From the NCBI GenBank assembly GCA_038327685.1, contig JBBQLH010000010.1, positions 1 through 61,488 on the forward strand: a DNA stretch of 61,488 nt. The letters run 5' to 3'. Source of the stretch: DASQFQ01 sp038327685 (GTDB taxonomy: Bacteria > Actinomycetota > Thermoleophilia > Solirubrobacterales > Solirubrobacteraceae). Below the pieces are notes generated by a model. The model was not told the DNA's origin. It was given only the letters and a program-made list of their open reading frames with translations, and did no database searches. Shown here piece by piece: positions 43,736 to 52,005 of this stretch. The stretch's first letter is position 1; every line of letters starts with the position of its first letter. Made by a program: the position numbers and the translations under genes.

Positions 43736-45001
43736 GTGGCAGACGTCCAGCCCCTCCACGCCCTCCACTACGCCCTCGACCACGTCGGCGGCCTGCCGCC
43801 CGTGGTGGCGCCGCCGTATGACGTGATCGACGCGGAGCAGCGCGCCGCTCTGGCGGCCCGCTCGCCCTACAACGTCGTCGAGATCGACCTCCCGCAGCCC
43901 GACGGCGACCTGGACCTCTACGCCCACGCGGCGCGGCTGTTCGGCGACTGGCAGGCGGAGGGGATCCTCGTTCGCGACCCCGAGCCCGCGCTGTGGGCGC
44001 TCGCCCAGGACTACACGGGGCCCGACGGCGACCCCTACACGCGCCGCGGCCTCTTCGCGCGCGTGCGCGTCGAGGACTACGGCGCCGGGCGCATCCGCCC
44101 CCACGAGCGCACGCACCCGGGGCCGAGGGAGGACCGCCTGCGGCTCACGCGCGCCACGCGGGCGAACCTCTCCCCCATCTTCTCGCTCTACGACGACCCG
44201 GAGGGCGCCGCCTGGAGCGCGGTCTCGCCCCACATCGAGGGCGTGCCGTGGGGCGAGGTGACCGACGAGGACGGCACCCAGCACCGGCTCTGGCGCGTGC
44301 CCGAGGAGGACGCCGCCGCGGGGGTGCGCGACGCCCTGCGTGACACCGAGCTGTTGATCGCCGACGGCCACCATCGCTACGAGACCGCCCGCGTCTACGC
44401 GGACGAGATCGGCGGCGAGGGTGGCCATCGCTACGTGCTGATGTGCCTCGTCGCGCTCCAGGACCCCGGGCTCACCGTGTTCCCCACGCACCGGCTGCTG
44501 ACCGGGCTCACCGACGAGCAGCGCGTCGCGCTCCGCGAGGCGCTCTCGCGCGACTGGGAGATGACCGAGGTCGCCTCCGAGGCGCTCGAGCCGCAGGCGA
44601 GCGCCGACGGCGCCATCCGCATCGGCTACCTCGACGCCCACCACAAGCGCCCCTTGATGCTGACGCTGCGCGACCCGGGGATCGCGGACGCCGCGCTCCC
44701 CGGGATGCCCGAGCCCTACCGCCGGCTCGACACCGCCGTGCTCGAGGCGCTCGTGCTCAAGGGCGCGCTCGGCATGACCGAGGACGACATCTCCCACCTC
44801 AACGGCCTCGAGTACGCGCGCGACACCGACCAGGCGCGCACCCGCGTCGAGGCGGGCGAGGTCGAGGCGGCGTTCTTCATGAGCCCGACGCCGGTCGAGC
44901 GCGTCCGCGACGTCGCCGCCACCGGGGTCAACATGCCCCCGAAGTCCACCTACTTCTTCCCCAAGGTGCTCACGGGGATGATCTTCAACCCGCTGGCCTA
45001 G
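43736..45001 (+). CDS. DUF1015 (HTH-associated/kinase-like) family protein
   Basis: This 421-aa cytosolic protein has the family signatures VVAPPYDVIDAEQRAAL near the start, NVVEIDLPQPDGD, RPHERTHPGPREDRL, the central IADGHHRYETA and a C-terminal NMPPKSTYFFPKVLTGM. These recur in almost all DUF1015 members, whose biochemical role is not established. GTG 43736 is the likeliest start. It is followed at ten bases by an OsmC-like gene. Confidence 0.9.
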   Translation: MADVQPLHALHYALDHVGGLPPVVAPPYDVIDAEQRAALAARSPYNVVEIDLPQPDGDLDLYAHAARLFGDWQAEGILVRDPEPALWALAQDYTGPDGDPYTRRGLFARVRVEDYGAGRIRPHERTHPGPREDRLRLTRATRANLSPIFSLYDDPEGAAWSAVSPHIEGVPWGEVTDEDGTQHRLWRVPEEDAAAGVRDALRDTELLIADGHHRYETARVYADEIGGEGGHRYVLMCLVALQDPGLTVFPTHRLLTGLTDEQRVALREALSRDWEMTEVASEALEPQASADGAIRIGYLDAHHKRPLMLTLRDPGIADAALPGMPEPYRRLDTAVLEALVLKGALGMTEDDISHLNGLEYARDTDQARTRVEAGEVEAAFFMSPTPVERVRDVAATGVNMPPKSTYFFPKVLTGMIFNPLA

Positions 45002-45011
45002 CATTGAGGGC

Positions 45012-45404
45012 ATGAGAGCCGTCGCCCGCCAGCGGGAGAAGTTCACGCATGACCTCGAGGTGCGCAAGCACCACCTCACCGCCGACGAGCCCGAGGACGA
45101 GGGCGGCGACGACATGGGCCCGAGTCCGCAGGAGCTGCTCGCCGCGTCACTGGCCTCCTGTACTGCGATCACGATCGAGATGTACGCCAAGCGCAAGAAG
45201 TGGAACATCGACGGCCTCGAGGTCGACTGCGACTACACGCCCGCCGAGCGCGGATGCCCCACGAACTTCAAGCTCGTCATGCGGATGCCCGCCCACCTCT
45301 CCGAGGAGCAGGTCGAGCGCCTGCAGGTGATCGCGGCCAAGTGCCCGGTCCACCGGACGCTCGAGGGCGAGGTCTTCTTCGACGAGCGGGTCGAGCTCGC
45401 CTGA
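45012..45404 (+). CDS. OsmC/Ohr-family peroxidase-like protein
   Basis: This 130-aa protein has the two reactive cysteines expected: one in LLAASLASCTAITIEMYA and one in IAAKCPVHRTLEGEV. The family reduces organic hydroperoxides in the cytosol. GAGGG precedes ATG 45012. It is packed between the DUF1015 gene and a Nudix gene on the same strand, probably one transcript. Confidence 0.92.
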   Translation: MRAVARQREKFTHDLEVRKHHLTADEPEDEGGDDMGPSPQELLAASLASCTAITIEMYAKRKKWNIDGLEVDCDYTPAERGCPTNFKLVMRMPAHLSEEQVERLQVIAAKCPVHRTLEGEVFFDERVELA

Positions 45405-45427
45405 GGACCCGGGCCGCACTCGCCGAG

Positions 45428-45982
45428 GTGCTGCGCGGCGCGTTGCTGGCGCCCGAGGCCGCGCTCGCGATCGACGTCCACGGCGGCACGGAGGCGGCGG
45501 TGCTGGCCCCGCTCTACCTCGACGCCGCCGGCGAGCTGCACGCCGTCTTCACCAAGCGCCGCGACGACCTCAAGCGCCACGCGGGCGAGATCTCGTTCCC
45601 GGGCGGCCGCCGCGATCCCGACGACGCCGACCTGACCGCGACCGCGCTGCGCGAGGCTCACGAGGAGATCGGGCTGCCGCCCGACGCGGTCGAGATCGTC
45701 GGCGCGCTCCCGCCCACGCCGACCTTCGTCACCAACTACGCGGTCTATCCCTTCGTCGGCCTGATCGAGCCGGGATTCGCGTGGGAGCTCGCCGACGCCG
45801 AGGTCGCCTACGTGCTCGAGTTCCCGCTCGAGGCGGTGCGCGCCGCGCACGGCATGCGCCGGCTCGTGCGCCGCGGCGTGCCGTTCCGCACCGACACCTA
45901 CGAGATGGGCGACCACCTGATCTGGGGCGCGACCGCGCGGATGGTCGCCGACCTGCTGGCGCGGCTGCCCGCGGGCGGCTAA
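45428..45982 (+). CDS. Nudix hydrolase, probable CoA pyrophosphatase
   Basis: This 184-aa enzyme combines the CoA-specific segment VFTKRRDDLKRHAGEISFPG with a full Nudix box (GRRDPDDADLTATALREA, then HEEIGL). In this family the enzyme cleaves CoA and its derivatives to phosphopantetheine and 3',5'-ADP. The start is uncertain: GTG 45428 is used, but homologous sequence could begin earlier, up to the OsmC stop at 45404. Confidence 0.85.
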   Translation: MLRGALLAPEAALAIDVHGGTEAAVLAPLYLDAAGELHAVFTKRRDDLKRHAGEISFPGGRRDPDDADLTATALREAHEEIGLPPDAVEIVGALPPTPTFVTNYAVYPFVGLIEPGFAWELADAEVAYVLEFPLEAVRAAHGMRRLVRRGVPFRTDTYEMGDHLIWGATARMVADLLARLPAGG

Positions 45983-46033
45983 CGCAGCCGGCGCCCGCGA
46001 GCGCCGTCAGCAGCACGAGGCGCCTGACCCACC

Positions 46034-46519
46034 TCATCCGGCAAGCAGCCGCCGCACGGCGGCCAGCGCATCGCGGGTCCACGCCTCGCAGTCTTCAGGC
46101 GGCGTCGCGAGCACCTCGAGCGGGATGTTCCACGTCGCCGCCGCGGTGCGCACGACCTCGGCGCCGCCGGCCAGCACGTCGGCGCCGAGCGTGCCGGCGC
46201 CCTCGTAGAGCAGCCCCCGCACCGGCGTGTCGACGAGCTTCTCGCACAGCATCCGCAAGCGTCCGGCGTGCAGCTCCTCCGCCCCGGGACCGGCGGCGCT
46301 GCCCTGCAGCCACGCCACCACGGTCACGCCGGCGATCGCCTCCATCAGCGTGGCGATGCGGTCGGGGTCGCCGACGTAGGGCTCGGCGCCCGCCGCGGCG
46401 ATCGCCTGCGCACGCGCGGGGTCGCGCGTCGTCCCGCGGACGGCATGGCCGGCGACGAGCAGCGCGCGCGCGAGCGCCTGGCCGCGCCCCCCGCAGCCCA
46501 CGATCAGGACCCGCGCCAA
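46034..46519 (-). CDS. Small Rossmann-fold NAD(P)-binding protein
   Basis: The 161-aa product begins with dinucleotide-binding GCGGRGQALARALLVAGHAV and RGTTRDPARAQ, like short NAD(P)H-binding epimerase/reductase proteins. The rest (PVRGLLYEGAGTLGADVL) lacks a YxxxK site, so catalysis is doubtful. TTG 46519 has GGAG upstream. It follows the small membrane protein gene by three bases. Confidence 0.75.
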   Translation of the reverse strand: MARVLIVGCGGRGQALARALLVAGHAVRGTTRDPARAQAIAAAGAEPYVGDPDRIATLMEAIAGVTVVAWLQGSAAGPGAEELHAGRLRMLCEKLVDTPVRGLLYEGAGTLGADVLAGGAEVVRTAAATWNIPLEVLATPPEDCEAWTRDALAAVRRLLAG

Positions 46520-46522
46520 GTG

Positions 46523-46825
46523 CTACTCCTCGGGCGGGTGCCCCTCGCGGGCGCGGAAGGCCGCGGCGCGCTCCCGCATGGCGCGCTGCTCGCGGCTGAC
46601 CTCCTCCGCGATCTCCTCTTCGGTGCGCTCGGGCGCGCCGCGCCGCCGCCGGCGCTCGTTCTGCGCCTCGAGCATCTGCGCGACGTCGTCGATCTCGTTC
46701 TCCGCCTCGAGCTCCGGCGAGCGCGTCGGCTTCCAGTCGAGCTGCTCGGCCCCGGAGCCGGGATACCACTGGCCGAGCGCCAGCACCGCGAGGACCATCA
46801 GCACGAGCCCGCCGGTCACGATCAA
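46523..46825 (-). CDS. Small membrane-anchored coiled-coil protein
   Basis: The roughly 100-aa protein has one N-terminal membrane helix (IVTGGLVLMVLAVLALGQWY), then WYPGSGAEQLDWKPTRSPE and a charged helical tail (EEEIAEEVSREQRAMRERAA). No ATG is in frame; TTG 46825 is a guess. It is divergent from the Rrf2 gene. The family is unknown, but the PGSG...LDW...RS pattern looks conserved in type. Confidence 0.6.
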   Translation of the reverse strand: MIVTGGLVLMVLAVLALGQWYPGSGAEQLDWKPTRSPELEAENEIDDVAQMLEAQNERRRRRGAPERTEEEIAEEVSREQRAMRERAAAFRAREGHPPEE

Positions 46826-46864
46826 AGCGAAGGTGTCGATCCGCGCAGCGTAGTCTGCGCGCCC

Positions 46865-47320
46865 ATGCGCATCTCCGCCCGGGCCGACTACGCTCTGCGC
46901 GCCGCCGCCGAGCTCGCCGCCGCCGGCGGCGGGCCGGTCAAGGGCGACGCGCTCGCCGCCGCCCAGGCGATCCCGGCGAAGTTCCTCGAGAACATCCTCG
47001 GCGACCTGCGCCACGCCCGGCTCGTGCGCAGCCAGCGCGGCTCGGACGGCGGCTACTGGCTCGCCCACCCCGCCGAGGAGATCTCGCTGGCCGACGTCAT
47101 CCGCGCCGTCGAGGGACCGCTGGCGAGCGTGCGCGGCGAGGCGCCCGAGGACGTCGAGTACCCCGGCCCCGCCAAGGACCTCCAGGACATCTGGATCGCC
47201 GTCCGCGCCGCCGTGCGCGGCGTCGTCGAGCACGTTACGCTGGCCGACCTCGCCTCGGGCAACCTGCCCGCGGAGATCCGCGCCATGGGGCAGGACCCGG
47301 ACGCGCGGATCAGGCGCTGA
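46865..47320 (+). CDS. Rrf2-family regulator without iron-sulfur cysteines (CymR-like)
   Basis: This 151-aa protein opens with the Rrf2 winged helix (MRISARADYALRAAAELAAA, IPAKFLENILGDLRHARLV, SQRGSDGGYWLA). It contains no cysteine at all, so it cannot bind an Fe-S cluster like IscR/NsrR. Cysteine-free Rrf2 proteins include CymR, a regulator of sulfur metabolism. It is convergent with, and overlaps by 11 bases, the sulfate transporter ATPase gene, which supports a sulfur role. Confidence 0.9.
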   Translation: MRISARADYALRAAAELAAAGGGPVKGDALAAAQAIPAKFLENILGDLRHARLVRSQRGSDGGYWLAHPAEEISLADVIRAVEGPLASVRGEAPEDVEYPGPAKDLQDIWIAVRAAVRGVVEHVTLADLASGNLPAEIRAMGQDPDARIRR

Positions 47321-48260
47321 CGCCGCTGGCGGGCGGGCGCAGCCAGACGATCGAGCCGGCGTGGGGCTCGAGCGCCTCGGCCTCCGCGCGCGTCAGCTGC
47401 GCCGTGACCTCCTCGCCGTCGCCGCGCACGACCTCGACGCGGACCTCGAAGCCGAGGTGCACGACGCGCTGGACCATCGCCTCCTCCCAGCCGTCCTCCG
47501 GCCGGTCGGAGAGCGTGACGTCGTGCGGTCGCACGAGCCGGCCGTCCAGCTTCGAGACGCGGCCGAGGAACGACATGACGAACGAGTCGGCGGGCTGGTC
47601 GTAGAGCTCGCGCGGCGCGCCGACCTGGGCGATCCTGCCGTCCTTGAGCAGCACGATGCGGTCGGCGAGCTCCATCGCCTCCTCCTGGTCGTGCGTGACG
47701 AGCACGGTCGTGACCGGGACCTGCTCGTGCATGCGCCGCAGCCAGGCCCGCAGCTCGGCGCGCACGTTGGCGTCGAGGGCGCCGAACGGCTCGTCGAGCA
47801 GCAGCACGCTCGGCTCGACCGCGAGCGCGCGGGCGAGCGCCATGCGCTGGCGCTGGCCGCCGGAGAGCTGCGCCGGATAGCGGTCGGCGAAGCCCTCGAG
47901 GCCGACGAGGTGCAGCAGCTCGTCGACCTTGCTCTCGATCTCCGGCTTGCCCTTCTTGCGGATCTTGAGGCCGAAGGCGACGTTGTCGCGCAGCGTCATG
48001 TGCTTGAAGGCGGCGTAGTGCTGGAACACGAAGCCGATCCCGCGCTTCTGCGGCGGCAGGTTGGTGGCGTCGCGGCCGCTGACGACGACGGTGCCCGCGT
48101 CGGGCACCTCGAGCCCGGCGATCACGCGCAGCAGCGTCGACTTGCCCGACCCGCTCGGTCCCAGCAGCGCGGTCAGCTTGCCGTCGGGCGCCTCGATCGA
48201 GATGTCGTCGAGCGCGGTGAAGTCGCCGAAGCGCTTGGAGACGGATTCGACGGAGATCAT
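47310..48260 (-). CDS. cysA: Sulfate/thiosulfate ABC transporter ATPase (CysA)
   Basis: This 316-aa ATPase has Walker A GPSGSGKST, Q-loop FVFQHYAAFKHMTLRDNVAF (typical of CysA), signature LSGGQRQ, Walker B LLLDEPFGALD and H-loop VTHDQEEA. A short C-terminal regulatory domain carries RLVRPHDVTLSDRPED. It is the last gene of the cysPTWA-type operon, ATGA-coupled to cysW. Confidence 0.95.
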   Translation of the reverse strand: MISVESVSKRFGDFTALDDISIEAPDGKLTALLGPSGSGKSTLLRVIAGLEVPDAGTVVVSGRDATNLPPQKRGIGFVFQHYAAFKHMTLRDNVAFGLKIRKKGKPEIESKVDELLHLVGLEGFADRYPAQLSGGQRQRMALARALAVEPSVLLLDEPFGALDANVRAELRAWLRRMHEQVPVTTVLVTHDQEEAMELADRIVLLKDGRIAQVGAPRELYDQPADSFVMSFLGRVSKLDGRLVRPHDVTLSDRPEDGWEEAMVQRVVHLGFEVRVEVVRGDGEEVTAQLTRAEAEALEPHAGSIVWLRPPASGVSA

Positions 48261-49063
48261 GACTCGGACCTCCTCGCTCCGATCAGGCTCATCGCGAGCA
48301 GCGTGCCCAGCGCGATCAGCGCCAGCAGGGCGGAGGCGGCGTAGGCCCCCGCGAGGTCGAAGTTCTGGAAGCGCTTCTCCACCAGCAGCGTCAGCGTCTC
48401 GGTCTGGCCGGCGATCTTGCCCGAGACGACGCTGACCGCGCCGAACTCGCCGATCGCGCGCGCGGTCGAGAGCACGACGCCGTAGGCGAGCCCCCAGCGC
48501 ACGGCCGGCAGCGTGATGCGCCAGAACGTCTGCCACGCGTTGGCGCCCAGTGTCGCCGCGGCCTGCTCCTGCTCCTCGCCGATCTCCTTCAGCACGGGCG
48601 CGACCTCGCGCGCGACGAACGGCAGCGAGACGAAGACGGTCGCGATCACGATGCCGGGCACGGAGAAGACGATCTGGATGCCGGCGTCGGCGAGCGTCGG
48701 CCCGAGCCAGCCCGTGCGGCCGAAGACGAGCAGCAGCGCGAGGCCCACGACGATGGGCGAGATCGCGAACGGCAGGTCGATCAGGGCGTCGAGCAGCCGC
48801 TTGCCGGGGAAGCGGCCGCGCACGAGCGCCAGCGCGGCGAGCATCCCGAAGGCGGCGTTGAGCGGCACCGTGATGGCCGCGACCTCGAGCGTGAGGAACA
48901 GCGCGTGGATCGCCGCCGGCGTGGTGATCGAGTCCCAGACGAAGCCGATGCCCTTCTCGAACGTCCGGTAGAAGACCAGGCCGACCGGCACGAGCAGCAG
49001 CACGGCGAGATAGCCGAGGGCGAGCACGCGCAGGCCGATGCGCGTCCGGCGGTCAACGCTCAT
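48257..49063 (-). CDS. cysW: Sulfate ABC transporter permease CysW
   Basis: This 268-aa permease has six hydrophobic segments and the coupling loop EEQEQAAATLGANAWQTFWR with ITLPAVRWGL. ARAIGEFGAVSVVSGKIAGQ, with TETLTLLVE after it, is the CysW-specific stretch. It overlaps cysT by 11 bases and cysA by ATGA. Confidence 0.95.
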   Translation of the reverse strand: MSVDRRTRIGLRVLALGYLAVLLLVPVGLVFYRTFEKGIGFVWDSITTPAAIHALFLTLEVAAITVPLNAAFGMLAALALVRGRFPGKRLLDALIDLPFAISPIVVGLALLLVFGRTGWLGPTLADAGIQIVFSVPGIVIATVFVSLPFVAREVAPVLKEIGEEQEQAAATLGANAWQTFWRITLPAVRWGLAYGVVLSTARAIGEFGAVSVVSGKIAGQTETLTLLVEKRFQNFDLAGAYAASALLALIALGTLLAMSLIGARRSES

Positions 49064-49919
49064 TCTGCCTCGCTTCGCTCTTCACCGCAGCGGACTGCGT
49101 CCGCGCTCGGCTCCCCCACGCCCCGACCCAGCGGATCGCGACGAGCACGACGAGCGAGAGCGCGAGCAGCACCACGGACACCGCCGCGGCGCCGCCCGGG
49201 TTGTCGCTCTCGATCTGCTTGTAGACGAACACCGACGCGACCTGGGTGTCGAACGGCACGTTGCCCGAGATCAGCACGACTGAGCCGAACTCGCCGACCG
49301 CGCGCGCGAAGGCGAGCGCGGCGCCGGACAGGATCGCCGGGATCAGCGACGGCAGGATCACGCGCGTGAAGATCACCCCGGGGCTCGCCCCGAGCGACGC
49401 GGCGGCCTCCTCCATGTCGCGGTCGAGCTCGAGCAGCACCGGCTGCACGGAGCGGATGACGAACGGCAGCGTGACGAACAGCAGCGCCAGCAGCACCGCG
49501 AGCTTGGTCAGCGCGACGTCGACGCCGATCGGGCTGTTCGGCCCGTAGAGCGCGAGCAGCGTCAGGCCCGCGACGATCGTGGGCAGCGCGAACGGCAGGT
49601 CGATGACTGCGTTGACGACCCGCTTGCCCGGGAACCGGTCGCGGACCAGGACCCACGCGATCAGCGTCCCGGCGACGGCGTTGATGGCCGCCGTCGCGAG
49701 CGAGATCAGCAGCGTGAAGCGCAGGGCGCTGACCGCCTGGCGCGCGCTGACCGCGTGCCAGAAGCTGTCGACGCCGCCGTCGAGCGAGCGCGCGACGACG
49801 GCGGCGAGCGGGAGCAGGACGATCAGGCTGAGCCACAGCATCGACGCCCCCATGGCCAGCCCCCCGCTCGGGACGCCGGCACCGGGCCGTCGGCGCCCGA
49901 TGGGGAGGGCGATGCTCAT
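49053..49919 (-). CDS. cysT: Sulfate ABC transporter permease CysT/CysU
   Basis: This 288-aa permease has the pattern FPGKRVVNAVIDLPFALPTI, the EAA loop DRDMEEAAASLGASPGVIFT and ARAVGEFGSVVLISGNVPFD, characteristic of CysU. ATG 49919 overlaps the binding-protein stop (ATGA). With CysW it forms the channel. Confidence 0.95.
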   Translation of the reverse strand: MSIALPIGRRRPGAGVPSGGLAMGASMLWLSLIVLLPLAAVVARSLDGGVDSFWHAVSARQAVSALRFTLLISLATAAINAVAGTLIAWVLVRDRFPGKRVVNAVIDLPFALPTIVAGLTLLALYGPNSPIGVDVALTKLAVLLALLFVTLPFVIRSVQPVLLELDRDMEEAAASLGASPGVIFTRVILPSLIPAILSGAALAFARAVGEFGSVVLISGNVPFDTQVASVFVYKQIESDNPGGAAAVSVVLLALSLVVLVAIRWVGAWGSRARTQSAAVKSEARQNER

Positions 49920-50941
49920 GAGGCCGTCGACACCCCTGCGTCCTCCTCGATCTTCGCGACCGAGCCCTTCGCCGGATCGAACATCGTGTCGTTGACCTCC
50001 TTCCAGCCACCGAGGTCGCGGATCGTGAACACCTTGGCGGGCTCGGGGAACTTCGACTTGTGCTCCTGGAACACCGACTCGTTGACCGGGCGGTAGCCCC
50101 AGTCGGCGAACTTCTCCTGGCCGGCCTCGGAGAGCACGAAGTCGACGAACTTCCTCGCCGCCGGGGCGGCCTTCTCGGTCACGGCGATCGGGTTCTCGAT
50201 CTTGATCGTGTCGGGCGGCGTCACGTAGTCGACCTTCTCGCCCTTCTTCTGCGCCGTCGTCGCCTCGTACTCGTAGGAGAGCAGCACGTCGCCGGTGCCG
50301 GAGGCGAAGGTCTGCAGCGCCTCGCGGCCCGACTTGTCCTGGACCTTGACGTGCCTGGTGAGCAGCTCGCGCAGGTAGTCGAGGCCCGCCTTGTCGTCCT
50401 TGCCACCGTTGCTCTTGGCGCCGTAGGCGGCGAGCAGGTTCCACTTGGCCGCGCCCGACGTGAACGGGTTCGGCGTCAGCACCTTGATGCCGGGCCTGAG
50501 GAGGTCGTCCCAGGTCTTGATGTGCTTCGGGTTGCCCTTGCGCACGATGAAGGACACGAGCGAGGTGGTGACGAGGCCCTTCGAGGGCGTGCTCGCCCAG
50601 TCCTTCGCAACGAGGCCGGCGTCAACCAGGCGCGTCACGTCGGGCTCGAGCGAGAACGTCACGACATCGGCCTTCAGCCCGGCCTCGACGGCGCGGCTCT
50701 GCTCGCCCGAGGCGCCGAAGGAGGACTTGAAGCCCACGCCCTCGCCGGCGCCCGTCTTCTGGAACGCGGGGACGATCTCGTCGTAGACGACCTGCGGGGT
50801 CGAGTAGCCGACCAGCGACAGCGACTTCGATCCCTTGTCGGTCGAAGCACCGCCGGTGGTCGAGTCGGACGCGCCGCCGCAGGCGGTCACGGCCAGCAGC
50901 GCGACGGTCAACGCGGCGAACAGCAGGCGGGATCGAGTCAT
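49916..50941 (-). CDS. Sulfate-binding lipoprotein (Sbp/CysP)
   Basis: This 341-aa exported lipoprotein has lipobox VTAC after a signal peptide. It has the sulfate-binding-protein signatures LVGYSTPQVVYDEIVPAF, SFGASGEQSRAVEAGLKADV, RKGNPKHIKTWDDLLRPG and LLSYEYEATTAQKKG. GGAG stands nine bases before ATG 50941. It is the first gene of the operon, preceded by a structured leader. Confidence 0.94.
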   Translation of the reverse strand: MTRSRLLFAALTVALLAVTACGGASDSTTGGASTDKGSKSLSLVGYSTPQVVYDEIVPAFQKTGAGEGVGFKSSFGASGEQSRAVEAGLKADVVTFSLEPDVTRLVDAGLVAKDWASTPSKGLVTTSLVSFIVRKGNPKHIKTWDDLLRPGIKVLTPNPFTSGAAKWNLLAAYGAKSNGGKDDKAGLDYLRELLTRHVKVQDKSGREALQTFASGTGDVLLSYEYEATTAQKKGEKVDYVTPPDTIKIENPIAVTEKAAPAARKFVDFVLSEAGQEKFADWGYRPVNESVFQEHKSKFPEPAKVFTIRDLGGWKEVNDTMFDPAKGSVAKIEEDAGVSTAS

Positions 50942-50944
50942 GCG

Positions 50945-50996
50945 GGAGCGCTCCAGGGGATCGTTTCCCCACCAAGCCGGTGGGCAAGCGGGGAAA
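50945..50996 (-). promoter_or_regulatory. Structured leader of the sulfate transport operon
   Basis: Read leftward, the leader contains TTTCCCC, then CCCACC-GGCTT-GGTGGG, then GGGGAAA. The hairpin CCCACC/GGTGGG and the pairing TTTCCCC/GGGGAAA share bases, so they exclude each other. A self-complementary GGAGCGCTCC (50945-50954) covers the likely ribosome site. Mutually exclusive stems followed by an SD-covering stem resemble a riboswitch or attenuator. No known aptamer is recognised. Confidence 0.45.
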
Positions 50997-51022
50997 TAAA
51001 TAGCAGGTCCGCCAGTCGGTGG

Positions 51023-51721
51023 CTAGGGACCGAGCAGCAGGCAGGCCGCCCGGTGGGCCGGCTCGCCCGCGGGGAACAACGGCGGGTCCTCGCGGTCGCA
51101 GGGCTCGAAGCGCTTCGGGCAGCGCGGGTGGAAGCGGCAGCCGGACGGGATGTCCGCGGCGTCGGGCAGCTTGCCGCCGAGCGGCTTGCGCCGCTTGCGC
51201 GGCGGCACCGCGTCGAAGAGCTCCTGGGTGTAGGGATGGCCCGGGCGCTCGATCACGTCGCGCGCGTCGCCCTGCTCGACGATCCGCCCGAGGTAGCGGC
51301 CGATGAAGCGCGCCGGCGCCATGCCGACCTCGTCGAGCGCGCGCTCCACGCGCGCCGCGTGCTCGGCGCGCGGAACCTCGCCCACCACCAGCGCCTCGGC
51401 GACGATGTCCCCGACGCGCCGCCGCGGGTTGAGCGTCTGGTACGGGTCCTGGAAGATCAAATGGACGTTGCGGCGCAGCGCCCGCAGGGCCGCGCGGCCG
51501 CTCACCTCGGCGCCGTCGGTGGCGACCGTCCCCGCCGCCGCCGGCACGAGCCCGAGCATCGCGCGCGCGAGGGTGGACTTCCCGCAGCCCGACTCCCCCA
51601 CCACGCCGAGGATCTCGCCGCGGCGCCACTCGAGCGACACGCCGTCGAGCGCCCGCGCGGCGCCGTGCCGGGTCGGGTAGTGGACGGCGAGGTCGGCGAC
51701 CTCCATGAGCGGTGTGCTCAT
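51023..51721 (-). pseudogene. Peptide ABC ATPase (DppF/OppF type) with internal deletion
   Basis: The 232-aa frame has Walker A GESGCGKST and Q-loop IFQDPYQTLNPRRR. It then jumps from ARFIGRY directly to LGRIVEQGDARDVIERPGHP. The 75-80 residues normally between (signature LSGGQ, Walker B, D-loop, switch His) are absent, while the C-terminal Cys-rich tail (CRFHPRCPKRFEPCDRE) is intact. The deletion is in frame. The product could bind ATP at one half-site but not hydrolyse it normally. Confidence 0.85.
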
Positions 51722-52005
51722 CCCGGCTCCTCGGCCACGGCGACCGGCTCGGGCCAGCGCTCCCAGGGCGCGAAGTGGCAGGCGGCCGACTGCGCCGGGG
51801 CGACCTCGCGCAGCGCCGGCGCCTGCCCGCAGCGCTCGGCCGCGTAGGGGCAGCGGGCCGGAACGAGCAGCCCGACGTCGGTGTCGATCGGCATGTGGTA
51901 CCCGTGGTCCTCGAGCGTCGCGGTGGGGATGACGACGACGAGGTCGTCGCGCTGGGCGAGCTCGCGCAGCTCGGGCCGGGTGTGCTCCTCGTAGTGCAGC
52001 CTCAT
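51718..52005 (-). pseudogene. Deletion fusion: creatininase-family N-terminus joined to DppD C-terminus
   Basis: The 95-aa frame starts at ATG 52005 as a creatinine-amidohydrolase-like protein (VVVIPTATLEDHGYHMPIDT, DVGLL, with Glu/His/Asp metal ligands). At about residue 48 it switches to the Cys-rich tail of a peptide ABC ATPase (CPYAAERCGQ, then EVAPAQSAACHFAPWERW). One in-frame deletion must have removed most of the creatininase gene and most of dppD, together with any permease genes between them. Its stop overlaps the start of the damaged dppF (ATGA). Confidence 0.85.
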
